In this document: one piece after another, positions 1 through 7,659 of the stretch | Layout of the letters: each line of letters starts with the position of its first letter | How positions within the stretch are numbered: the stretch's first letter is position 1 | Assembly: GCA_000183865.1 (NCBI GenBank) | Contig: CM001047.1 | Span: 615,924-628,305 of the forward strand | Direction: 5' to 3' | DNA: 12,382 bases | Origin: Listeria marthii FSL S4-120 | GTDB taxonomy: Bacteria; Bacillota; Bacilli; Lactobacillales; Listeriaceae | The notes under the pieces: model-generated | Told to the model about the DNA's origin: nothing | What the model saw: only the letters and a program-made list of their open reading frames with translations | Database searches by the model: none | Made by a program: the position numbers and the translations under genes

Positions 1-85
1 CATTTAATTAAATGGTTGATTTTTTTGTGGCAGTATTCACAAACGGTGAGTCTTGAGCAACCTTCTAGGAGTAGGGATAGAGGTA

Positions 86-113
86 TGTTAAAATTCACTT
101 ATCAAGTGATAAG
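86..113 (+). promoter_or_regulatory. Putative extended -10 promoter and palindrome before the DUF2177 gene
   Basis: TAAAAT at 89-94 is preceded by TG at 86-87, an extended -10 element matching 5 of 6 bases; no good -35 is seen at the right distance. A perfect inverted repeat follows, CTTATCA (98-104), AG, TGATAAG (107-113). It would sit at or just after the transcription start and touches the ribosome binding site AAGGGGGA (111-118). It could be an operator or a small 5' hairpin. Bases 1-85 hold nothing I can identify. Confidence 0.4.
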
Positions 114-124
114 GGGGAATCACA

Positions 125-538
125 ATGACGCAATTTTTAAAGCTATTTTTAACGAGTGCAGTAGTGTTCTTGATTTTTGATCTTTTTTGGTTACTCGTAG
201 CTTCTAAGAAAATGTATCAACAATTTATTGGGGACTTAATGGGGGATGTTCGGTTAGCGCCAGCAGTTATTTTTTACTTTATTTATGTTGTCGGCGTTAC
301 TTTTTTTGTATTAATACCTGGGACAGAGAAAGGAAGTCTAGGTTATACGATTTTGGCAGGAGCGCTTTTTGGCTTAGTTTGTTATGCAACCTATGATTTG
401 ACGAACTTAGCGACATTAAAAGATTGGCCAATTACGATGACGATTATTGACCTTGTTTGGGGAACATCTGTAACAACCGTGACTTCGATAATTGTCTACT
501 TTATTAATCTACATTTCTTCTCGGGGGCAGGTTCGTGA
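125..538 (+). CDS. DUF2177 family membrane protein
   Basis: This 137-residue protein is almost entirely hydrophobic, with about four membrane segments (roughly residues 6-26, 46-66, 74-92 and 103-130). Length and pattern fit DUF2177, a family of small integral membrane proteins of unknown biochemical function; the motif YDLTNLATLKDWP near residues 89-101 is typical of it. The ATG at 125 is preceded by AAGGGGGA at good spacing. The stop TGA (536-538) overlaps the start of the next gene, so translation is probably coupled. In other bacteria DUF2177 genes often lie near DUF1295 genes and fatty-acid modification genes (recalled, not checked). A DUF1295 gene is two places downstream here, which suggests a membrane-lipid role, but that is inference. 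Confidence 0.8.
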   Translation: MTQFLKLFLTSAVVFLIFDLFWLLVASKKMYQQFIGDLMGDVRLAPAVIFYFIYVVGVTFFVLIPGTEKGSLGYTILAGALFGLVCYATYDLTNLATLKDWPITMTIIDLVWGTSVTTVTSIIVYFINLHFFSGAGS

Positions 539-2307
539 TGATGGAGTCCGAGAGCAAACGTCTATTACAAAGTATGCTGAACGGGGCAGCGGAGGTAATT
601 AGTAAAAAAGACGAGCTGAATCGAATTAATGTGTTCCCTGTAGCAGACGGCGATACTGGTAGTAATTTAGCTTCGTTAATGCAAGCGATTATTGATCATG
701 TTTCCCCGAAAGACTATTCAACAAAGGAGTTACTGGAAGAAGTGGCTAGTGCGGCTTTAATCGGAGCGCGCGGTAATTCCGGAATGATTTTTGCACAATA
801 TTTAAATGCCGTTGCGGAAAGTTACCATCATTTTGAATCTACTTTTGACGGATTAGTTCAAGCGTTTCAAAAGGCTGTCCATAAAGCTTATGATGCCTTG
901 TTAGATCCGAAAGAAGGGACAATTTTATCAGTGATGAAAGCTTGGTCTGAGGCGCTTGCTGGGACGTATGAAGTGGAGCGTTCTTTTCCACAATCATTAT
1001 TAAATGCGCAAATAGTCGCGGAGCAAGCGTTAATTAAAACGGAATTTCAAATGCCCATTTTACGCAAAAATCGCTTGGTGGACTCGGGGGCAAAAGGCTT
1101 TTATTATTTTATTGCGGGATTAACGAATGCTTATTGTGGCGGAGCGGTTTCTGCGCCAGTCAGTGTGGCAGTAAAAGAACAGTTGGAAGAACATGTCCAT
1201 TTTGAGACGAGTGAGCCAGTTTATCGCTATTGTTCAGAATTTATTATCAAACAAGCGACTGTCTCGCACCAAACGTTACGTGAAGTTCTGGCGTTTAAAG
1301 GGGACTCGCTCGTAATTGCCGGTAATGAAAAACAAATAAAAATTCACATCCATACAAATGAGCCTCAGGAAGTTTTGCGTAGCCTCGCGGAATATGGCGT
1401 GATGACGTATCAAAAAGTCGATGATATGCGGCTTCAATATGAAGTAACGAAAAAACCACGTGCGAAGATTGCGATAGTGACGGATTCGATTGCTGATTTG
1501 CCAGAAGCATTTTTACTGGAACATCAAGTGCATGTGTTGCCAATGAATATTTTAGCGGGAGAGGAAAATTTTCTTGATAAATTAACGATTGGGCCAGCGA
1601 TGATGCAAGGGAAACTCGTGCAACAACTTCCAATGAGCACAGCGCAGCCAACGATTCGAACGGTTGATGCATTGTTATCTTTTTTAGAAAATAAATATGA
1701 GCATGTCTTAGTTATCGCGGTTTCGGCTAAATTAAGTGGGACGTATCAATTGATCAAGCAGCGAATCAAAGCGCGCAATTTGTCTTCGGACTGGATTCGC
1801 GTGATTGATTCGAAACTAAATTCGGTCGCGCAAGGCCTTTTAGTGAAGCAAGCGGTGGAGTTAGTCGAAACTGGGGAAGCTTGGGAAGGCGTTTTCCAGA
1901 AAATCGAACAATTAATCGGGCAGACTTTCATTTATGTCGCGGTTGCGGACTTGTCGCCAATGGTGCAATCTGGAAGAATTCCGCGTGTTTTGGGTAAAAT
2001 CGCACAGAAATTATCGCTGTATCCGATTGTAAGCTTGGACGAGTCAGGGGACGGGAAATTAATTGGCGTATCGTTTAGTCAAAAACAAAGTATGAAAAAA
2101 ATCATTAAAAAGGTCGCGAAAATACAACTACAAGAGCTGGCGATGACGCATGTTTCTTCGGAGCGTGATGCGGAAATTTGGCAGAAGCAATTTGAAAAGG
2201 AAACAGGGAAAGCTGGATATCTAGTGGATAGTTCGGCAGCAATTGCGATTAGCGCGGGGCTTGGAAGTGTGGCGGTCGCAGGAATTAAAAAGGGGGAAAC
2301 AAGATGA
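538..2307 (+). CDS. DhaL (DAK2) kinase domain fused to DegV fatty-acid-binding domain (FakA/FakB-like fusion)
   Basis: A protein of about 589 residues in three parts. Residues 1-200 are a DhaL/DAK2 ATP-binding domain with NVFPVADGDTGSN near residue 32, whose aspartates bind Mg-ATP in the family, then GARGNSGM near 77 and DSGAKG near 183. Residues 215-305 resemble the FakA middle domain, including KIHIHTNEP near 269. Residues 310-585 are a complete DegV domain: IVTDSIADLP, STAQPT near 368, SAKLSGTY near 397, VIDSKLNS. In the Fak system of Firmicutes, FakA phosphorylates fatty acids held by a separate DegV-fold FakB protein. Here the two appear joined, with DegV replacing the FakA C-terminal domain. 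Fatty acyl phosphate formation is inferred, not shown. I chose ATG 538 because it overlaps the upstream stop; GTG 535 and ATG 541 are alternatives. The 3' end overlaps the next gene by 4 bases. Confidence 0.85.
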   Translation: MMESESKRLLQSMLNGAAEVISKKDELNRINVFPVADGDTGSNLASLMQAIIDHVSPKDYSTKELLEEVASAALIGARGNSGMIFAQYLNAVAESYHHFESTFDGLVQAFQKAVHKAYDALLDPKEGTILSVMKAWSEALAGTYEVERSFPQSLLNAQIVAEQALIKTEFQMPILRKNRLVDSGAKGFYYFIAGLTNAYCGGAVSAPVSVAVKEQLEEHVHFETSEPVYRYCSEFIIKQATVSHQTLREVLAFKGDSLVIAGNEKQIKIHIHTNEPQEVLRSLAEYGVMTYQKVDDMRLQYEVTKKPRAKIAIVTDSIADLPEAFLLEHQVHVLPMNILAGEENFLDKLTIGPAMMQGKLVQQLPMSTAQPTIRTVDALLSFLENKYEHVLVIAVSAKLSGTYQLIKQRIKARNLSSDWIRVIDSKLNSVAQGLLVKQAVELVETGEAWEGVFQKIEQLIGQTFIYVAVADLSPMVQSGRIPRVLGKIAQKLSLYPIVSLDESGDGKLIGVSFSQKQSMKKIIKKVAKIQLQELAMTHVSSERDAEIWQKQFEKETGKAGYLVDSSAAIAISAGLGSVAVAGIKKGETR

Positions 2308-3078
2308 TGTATGGGATAGTAGCACTTGCTTTACTTGTTTATTTTGTACTTTGGTTTATTATTTCGAAAATAAAGGGTAAATATTCACTCGTTGATATTG
2401 CTTGGGGCGGAGGGTTTGTTGTTGTCGCTTGGACTGGATTTTTAACTACTTTTAGCGTAACTGCCCAAAGTATAACCATTCTTATTTTAGTTACGATATG
2501 GGGCGTCCGTTTGTTTTGGCATTTGGCGCGCCGTAAATTGGAATAAGCCAGAAGATTATCGCTACGTCAATATGCGCAAACGCTGGGGAACGACACTCGT
2601 TAATTTGAAAGCCTTTCTGAATGTCTTTGTGCTGCAAGGGGTACTATTATTTATTATCGCTTTGCCGATTACACATAGTTTTGCTAATGAAGCCGAAACC
2701 TTTGCTTGGTGGCAAATGCTCGGTATCGTTATTTGGATTATTGGCTTCATTTTTGAAGTTGGCGGGGATCTGCAATTAGAGAACTTTAAAAAGAATCCAG
2801 CGAATAAAGGAAAATTACTAACAACCGGTTTTTGGTCTGTTACGCGGCATCCGAATTATTTCGGGGAAGCACTTAGTTGGTGGGGCGTATTTTTAGTCGC
2901 ATTAACGCAAATGACAGATTTCTGGTTGATTACGAGCCCGATTGTTATCACGTTATTACTACTGTTTGTTTCAGGTGTCCCTTTACTAGAGAAAAAATAT
3001 CAAGGTCGAAAAGATTTCGAAGCTTACGCGAACAAAACGTCTAAATTTTTCCCTTTTATTGGTAAAAAAGGTCTGTAA
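2304..3078 (+). pseudogene. DUF1295 membrane protein gene, frameshifted
   Basis: Two reading frames together encode one DUF1295 protein (steroid 5-alpha-reductase-like membrane fold) of about 257 residues. The first runs from ATG 2304 to a TAA at 2544-2546 (80 residues, ending HLARRKLE). The second frame is open from 2536, immediately reads [18 protein letters not shown] as expected for the family, and ends at 3078. It carries the C-terminal motif [14 protein letters not shown]. Removing one A from AAA at 2535-2537 restores the whole frame, and the span of 775 bases is one more than a multiple of three. The second part has an ATG at 2572 but no convincing ribosome binding site, so re-initiation is unlikely. 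The start has a good site, AGGGGG at 2291-2296, and overlaps the upstream stop. Either a real null mutation or a sequencing or assembly error. Confidence 0.85.
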
Positions 3079-3147
3079 AAGTAGTGATTCTATCTTAATA
3101 ATGCTATTGATTGCTATTTGCAGGTTAGTGCGAGTAGAATAAGAGAT

Positions 3148-3153
3148 GGGTAT
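3148..3153 (+). promoter_or_regulatory. Possible SigB-type -10 (GGGTAT) before the DUF1269 gene
   Basis: GGGTAT exactly matches the GGGWAT -10 of Firmicutes SigB promoters and lies about 50 bases before the DUF1269 start. The only GTT-like -35 (GTTA at 3124-3127) is 20 bases away, longer than the usual 13-17, so the call is weak. An overlapping TATGAT (3151-3156) could be a SigA -10. No terminator hairpin is visible between 3078 and here, so read-through from the upstream operon is possible. Confidence 0.25.
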
Positions 3154-3203
3154 GATAAAACGTACCTAAATACAATACTTATGAGGCGAGAGGGGTACAA
3201 CAG

Positions 3204-3746
3204 ATGAAAAAAGAAAAAACAGTGTTAATTATGAATTTTGATGAAGAAAGTATTTCTTACCAAGCTTTCTCAGAAATGAAAAGATTGCACCAAGAGCGCA
3301 AAATTATTGGTTATCAAATGGCGGTTGTAAAACATGAGCCAGGAAATAAACTTGTTGCACAAGATTTTCTTGATTTTACTGGTGCCGATAAAAATATGAA
3401 AGATAGCCTTATTGGGATGTTAATTGGTATTTTAGGTGGACCATTCGGAATTTTAATCGGTTGGATGGTTGGCGCAATCGTTGGTTCTATGCAAGACGCT
3501 GGTGAAGTGAAAAATGCTTTAAGCGTATTCGAAAGAACGTTAAAAACGATTCCAGAAGGCTCTACAGGCGTTATCCTTATTGCAACAGAACAAGAATTAG
3601 CAAATGTAAACGATGTAGCAATGGATGAGTTGCATGGTCGCGTGCAACGTATGGATGAAGCAATCGTAGCCCAAGAAATCAAAAGCGCACAAGAAACAGA
3701 AGGAAAAGCAAAAGATTCCGCTAAAAAACATTGGTTTGGTAAATAA
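3204..3746 (+). CDS. DUF1269 family membrane-associated protein
   Basis: A 180-residue protein with a soluble N-terminal part (about 1-65), a glycine-rich hydrophobic segment at about 68-95 with repeated small residues spaced like a glycine zipper (GMLIGILGG and GWMVGAIVGS), and a polar, lysine-rich C-terminal tail. This layout is typical of DUF1269, a family of unknown function often seen among stress-induced genes. The glycine-rich segment probably inserts in or associates with the membrane. ATG 3204 follows GAGAGGGG at suitable spacing. A strong terminator follows directly, and the 125-base gap upstream suggests a promoter of its own. A general-stress role is inference from family and the possible SigB -10 box. 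Confidence 0.75.
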   Translation: MKKEKTVLIMNFDEESISYQAFSEMKRLHQERKIIGYQMAVVKHEPGNKLVAQDFLDFTGADKNMKDSLIGMLIGILGGPFGILIGWMVGAIVGSMQDAGEVKNALSVFERTLKTIPEGSTGVILIATEQELANVNDVAMDELHGRVQRMDEAIVAQEIKSAQETEGKAKDSAKKHWFGK

Positions 3747-3754
3747 AAAAAGTT

Positions 3755-3787
3755 AAAACGAGGACAGAGAAATCTGTTCTCGTTTTT
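3755..3787 (+). terminator. Intrinsic terminator after the DUF1269 gene
   Basis: AAAACGAGGACAGA (3755-3768) pairs with TCTGTTCTCGTTTT (3773-3786) across a GAAA loop, with one G-U wobble, and ends in a run of T. It separates the DUF1269 gene from the channel gene downstream. Confidence 0.9.
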
Positions 3788-3891
3788 TTGTTTTAAGTTT
3801 ATAAAAACGGGGAAACTAACACCATAAAACAACAAATGAGAAATTTTTCAAGATGGTAACGCTTAACTGATTTTTATTTTCTGAAAACTAT

Positions 3892-3919
3892 TTGCATCAA
3901 ATTAAAAACATGCTACAAT
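3892..3919 (+). promoter_or_regulatory. SigA-type promoter of the formate/nitrite-family channel gene
   Basis: TTGCAT (3892-3897), a 16-base spacer, and TACAAT (3914-3919) preceded by TG (3911-3912), giving an extended -10. The predicted start is near 3926, at the edge of the palindrome that follows. Confidence 0.7.
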
Positions 3920-3926
3920 AAACAAG

Positions 3927-3941
3927 TTGTGAATTTCACAA
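3927..3941 (+). promoter_or_regulatory. Perfect 15-bp palindrome at the transcription start, probable operator
   Basis: TTGTGAATTTCACAA has two perfect 7-base arms around one central T. It starts 8 bases after the -10 element, a classic repressor position. The arms TTGTGAA and TTCACAA are those of the Rex redox-repressor site, but Rex sites normally have 4 central bases. Crp/Fnr-type sites (TGTGA-N6-TCACA) are also similar with a longer centre. The regulator is therefore unknown. Confidence 0.5.
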
Positions 3942-3971
3942 GAAAATTTTTTTGTTTGGAGATGAAATAAT

Positions 3972-4772
3972 TTGGATGTGGAAAATAGTCCATTAATGCA
4001 GAAAATTGATTATAGTACGCGCAAAAAAATTGATTTAGTAAATAATAGTATTCTTCGTTATATCGTGCGCGCGATGTTAGCATGTTTATTCTTGACACTA
4101 GGGACTGCGGTTGCTGTAATGATTGGTGATAAAGTCGATCATTTTGCGCCAGGACTTGGTAAAATCACGTATGCATTTATGTTTAGTTGGTCGCTCGTTA
4201 TGATTATTTATATGAATGCTGAGCTTGGTACTTCTAACATGATGTATATGACAACTGGTGTTTATCAAAAAATTGTTAAACCAGGAAAAGCTTTACAAAT
4301 TTTGCTTTTATGTATTGTTTGTAATTTATTTGGTGGAATTCTTGCTGGGTACTTAGTTTCCTTGACATCTGTTTTCCATAATTTACCTGCAGACCATTTC
4401 TTATTTACTGCCGTTAGCGGTAAACTAGAAAAAGCACCACTAGAAATTTTTGTAGAAGGTATTTTCGCTAATATTGTTGTAAATACCGCCGTGCTTTGTA
4501 CGCTTCGAATGAAAGATGATGCTGGGAAAGTCATTGCGATGGTTTTCATTATTTTCATCTTTGCATTCTTAGGATTCGAGCACGTTATCGCCAACTTCTC
4601 ATCATTCTCATTAGCATTTTTCGCTTCTGGTGGAACACTTGCTGCAATGACAGCGGGCAATGTGACCGTCAATTTAGTACTTGCTTTACTTGGGAATTTT
4701 GTAGGCGGAGGCCTTGTTATTGGGCTCGGCTATGCTTGGCTTAACCGAACGAAATCAATTTATAAAGACTAA
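3972..4772 (+). CDS. Formate/nitrite transporter (FNT) family channel
   Basis: A 266-residue membrane protein with about six helices and the FNT signatures: ELGTSN near 84-89 (Thr87, matching the helix-break threonine of the pore), FVEGIFANIVVNTAVL near 160-175, GFEHVIANFSSF at 201-212 (His204, the conserved central pore histidine) and GNFVGGGLVIG near 241-251. Members pass small monovalent anions such as formate, nitrite, acetate or hydrosulfide; the substrate cannot be read from sequence here. The start is TTG 3972: GGAG at 3958-3961 is correctly placed and no in-frame ATG lies nearby until the second in-protein methionine. It is a single-gene unit with its own promoter, palindrome and terminator. 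If the palindrome is a redox operator, anaerobic control would fit an anion channel for fermentation products. Confidence 0.88.
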   Translation: MDVENSPLMQKIDYSTRKKIDLVNNSILRYIVRAMLACLFLTLGTAVAVMIGDKVDHFAPGLGKITYAFMFSWSLVMIIYMNAELGTSNMMYMTTGVYQKIVKPGKALQILLLCIVCNLFGGILAGYLVSLTSVFHNLPADHFLFTAVSGKLEKAPLEIFVEGIFANIVVNTAVLCTLRMKDDAGKVIAMVFIIFIFAFLGFEHVIANFSSFSLAFFASGGTLAAMTAGNVTVNLVLALLGNFVGGGLVIGLGYAWLNRTKSIYKD

Positions 4773-4773
4773 T

Positions 4774-4811
4774 AAAAAAGTGACCTCGGAAAATTTCTGA
4801 GGTCACTTTTT

Positions 4812-4813
<2 letters not shown>
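4774..4813. terminator. Bidirectional terminator between the FNT channel gene and metX
   Basis: GTGACCTC (4780-4787) pairs perfectly with GAGGTCAC (4799-4806). The stem is flanked by six A on the left and a run of T on the right, so it works for both converging genes. The T run reaches into the metX stop codon (TAA on the - strand at 4812-4814). Confidence 0.92.
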
Positions 4814-5924
<1,111 letters not shown>

Positions 5925-5934
5925 TCACTTCCTC

Positions 5935-7212
5935 CTAAATTTGCTCTAGTGCTTTCGTTAAATCTTGAATGATATCATCGGCGTTTTCAATTCCAATCGA
6001 TAAGCGAATCGATTCTGGTTTCACGCCAGCTGTTAATTGTTGTTCTTCGCTTAGTTGTTGGTGGGTCGTGGATGCTGGGTGAATAATAAGTGATTTTGCA
6101 TCGCCAACATTGGCTAAATGCGAGAATAATTCTACGGATTCAATCACTTTTTTACCAGCTTCATAGCCGCCTTTAACGCCAAAAGTGAAAATCGAACCCG
6201 GGCCTTTTGGTAAATATTTTTGGGCTAGTTCGTTGTATTTATTATCTGCCAAACCGGGATAATTCACCCAAGCTACTTTTGGATGGTCGTTTAAGAAATT
6301 GGCGACTTGTTTAGCATTTTTCACGTGTTGCTCTAGGCGAAGGGATAGTGTTTCTAGGCCTAAGATAAGCAAGAAAGCGTTGAACGGGGAAAGTGCTGCG
6401 CCAGTGTCACGAAGGAGCGAGACACGTAGTTTGGTAATATAAGCCGCAGCGCCAACATCGTTTGTGTAGGAGAGGCCATTATAGCTATCATCTGGCACAA
6501 CTAACTTTGGAAACTTGCCATTTGCCCAGTTGAATTTACCTGAGTCAATGACCGCTCCGCCAATCGCAACCCCATGACCACCGATGAATTTTGTTGCCGA
6601 GTAAACGACGATATCAGCGCCAAAATCAAATGGGCGATTTAAATAAGCGGTTGCGAATGTGTTGTCAACGATGAGCGGAATATCGGCTGCGTGCGCAACG
6701 TCCGCCACTTTTTCGATATCAACAATATTAATATCGGGATTTCCAATCGTTTCAATAAAGACAGCTTTCGTATTTTCTTTAATGGCTTTTTCGAAATTTT
6801 CAGGTTCGTTAGGGTCAACAAAAGTAACGTCAATCCCAAAAGTTTTAAATGTATGAGAGAAAAGAGTATGTGTTCCACCATAAAGTGTTGCTGCTGCGAC
6901 GATATGATCCCCGGAACCAGCAATATTTAAAATAGAGTAAGTAATAGCGGCCATGCCAGAAGCTGTTGCGACGGCACCAATACCACCTTCAAGTAAAGTT
7001 AACCGTTCTTCTAAAACAGCAGTAGTAGGGTTCATAATGCGGGTATAAATATTTCCAGTTTCTTGTAAACCAAATAAGGCTGCAGCATGTTCTGGGCTAT
7101 CAAATGTATACGATGTTGTTTGATAAATTGGCACGGCTCTAGAATGCGTATCTCCGTCGGGCGTATGTCCACCGTGTACTTGAATTGTTTCGAATTTATA
7201 CTCATTACTCAT
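5935..7212 (-). CDS. metY: O-acetylhomoserine sulfhydrylase (PLP-dependent)
   Basis: Converts O-acetylhomoserine and sulfide to homocysteine, directly following MetX in the pathway. The 425-residue protein belongs to the Cys/Met-metabolism PLP family: YTRIMNPTT near 56-64, ASGMAAI near 84-90, the cofactor-contacting [12 protein letters not shown] near 183-194, and [10 protein letters not shown] with the Schiff-base lysine at Lys208. Length (about 425) and the wide insertions fit the sulfhydrylase branch rather than cystathionine gamma-synthase (about 380). A GTG at 7221 opens the frame earlier, but it lies inside the ribosome binding site GAGGAG (7221-7226). ATG 7212 (MSNEYKF) is 8 bases downstream of that site and is the better start. 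Expression should fall when S-adenosylmethionine is abundant, through the upstream riboswitch. Confidence 0.93.
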   Translation of the reverse strand: MSNEYKFETIQVHGGHTPDGDTHSRAVPIYQTTSYTFDSPEHAAALFGLQETGNIYTRIMNPTTAVLEERLTLLEGGIGAVATASGMAAITYSILNIAGSGDHIVAAATLYGGTHTLFSHTFKTFGIDVTFVDPNEPENFEKAIKENTKAVFIETIGNPDINIVDIEKVADVAHAADIPLIVDNTFATAYLNRPFDFGADIVVYSATKFIGGHGVAIGGAVIDSGKFNWANGKFPKLVVPDDSYNGLSYTNDVGAAAYITKLRVSLLRDTGAALSPFNAFLLILGLETLSLRLEQHVKNAKQVANFLNDHPKVAWVNYPGLADNKYNELAQKYLPKGPGSIFTFGVKGGYEAGKKVIESVELFSHLANVGDAKSLIIHPASTTHQQLSEEQQLTAGVKPESIRLSIGIENADDIIQDLTKALEQI

Positions 7213-7256
7213 AAAATCCACTCCTCTTTAATATGTATTTATCAGTAATTTCCATC

Positions 7257-7294
7257 AAAAAACCTCCCTAGCAGTATATAAGCCGCCAGAGAGG
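7257..7294 (-). terminator. Riboswitch expression-platform terminator
   Basis: On the - strand, CCTCTCTGGC (7294-7285) pairs with GCTAGGGAGG (7272-7263) in 10 pairs with two G-U wobbles, closing a 12-base loop and followed by six T (7262-7257). It stops transcription before metY when the SAM aptamer is folded. Confidence 0.88.
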
Positions 7295-7420
7295 ATAGAG
7301 TTTCCTAAACTTGGATTTCCGACTTATCTTTCAGAATATACTGCTGGAATTAGCACCGTGAAAATAAATTCCGGTTGCTAAGGCTTCAAAGGGCCAGTCC
7401 CTCCACCTTTCGTGATAAGA
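7257..7420 (-). promoter_or_regulatory. SAM-I (S-box) riboswitch controlling metY-metX
   Basis: The aptamer lies at 7420-7323 on the - strand. Its conserved blocks are visible: CTTATC opening P1, AGGTGGAGGGACTGGCCC, TGAAGCCTTAGCAACCGG, CGGTGCTAATTCC and AAAGATAAG closing P1. These are the hallmark sequences of the SAM-I class. The terminator follows. The alternative antiterminator is clear: GCAGTATAT in the P4 region (7344-7336) can pair over 9 bases with ATATACTGC (7279-7271), and AAGTC of the P1 3' strand (7325-7321) can extend it with GGCTT (7284-7280). With SAM bound, P1 forms and the terminator is free to fold; without SAM, the antiterminator forms and the operon is transcribed. The rest of the 450-base gap to the next gene holds the metY and hdeD-like promoters. 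Confidence 0.96.
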
Positions 7421-7442
7421 AAATACTATTAAATTAAGTTAT

Positions 7443-7471
7443 ATATTACGCTGGATGCTATGAATTGTCAA
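7443..7471 (-). promoter_or_regulatory. SigA promoter of the S-box metY-metX transcript
   Basis: On the - strand a perfect TTGACA (7471-7466), a 17-base spacer and TAATAT (7448-7443). The predicted start, near 7436, is about 16 bases before the first strand of the aptamer stem P1, the usual short distance for an S-box leader. Confidence 0.7.
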
Positions 7472-7559
7472 CTATGTATTAAAAAAGGCTAAAATTAGTA
7501 TTTTTTATGATGTTTTTGTGAAAAAGGCGTTTTTTTAGGGCAATAATTACGCGCGAAAG

Positions 7560-7585
7560 GTTTTAAATCCGCTTTTTTAGGCTAT
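7560..7585 (+). promoter_or_regulatory. Probable SigB promoter of the HdeD-like gene
   Basis: GTTT (7560-7563), a 16-base spacer and GGCTAT (7580-7585) fit the SigB pattern GTTT-N13-17-GGGWAT with one -10 mismatch. TATTAT at 7583-7588 could instead serve as a SigA -10, but no strong TTGACA-type -35 is present. I recall the Listeria orthologue being reported as SigB-dependent; that is memory, not a search. Confidence 0.5.
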
Positions 7586-7659
7586 TATAGTTAAGACTAA
7601 TTATATTTCATTAAACATGGGGTCGAATTAGAAAAAACAAAGGGGAGTTGAAATAAAAA

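Noticed and set aside
1..180. Open frame from base 1 without a start, possibly the 3' end of an upstream gene
   Set aside because: The translation shows no family features and runs over the DUF2177 start; most likely chance openness.
1295..1672. 125-residue open frame on the - strand inside the DhaL-DegV gene
   Set aside because: Antisense to a clearly conserved coding sequence, with no family motif and no ribosome binding site.
2530..2575. Programmed ribosomal frameshift joining the DUF1295 halves
   Set aside because: CGT AAA TTG is not a recognised slippery site, and no pausing structure or internal ribosome binding site is evident; a plain insertion is simpler.
3314..3835. 173-residue open frame on the - strand across the DUF1269 gene
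   Set aside because: Antisense shadow; the + strand frame has a good start, family layout and its own terminator.
3927..3941. PrfA box or CcpA cre site
   Set aside because: Does not match TTAACANNTGTTAA or the cre consensus.
3927..3958. Attenuator made by the TTGTG...CACAA palindrome followed by a T run
   Set aside because: As RNA it gives only a 5-base stem with a 5-base loop, and the T run is separated by GAAAA; a DNA operator fits better.
4265..4672. 135-residue open frame on the - strand inside the FNT channel gene
   Set aside because: Antisense to a conserved membrane protein and lacking any recognisable motif.
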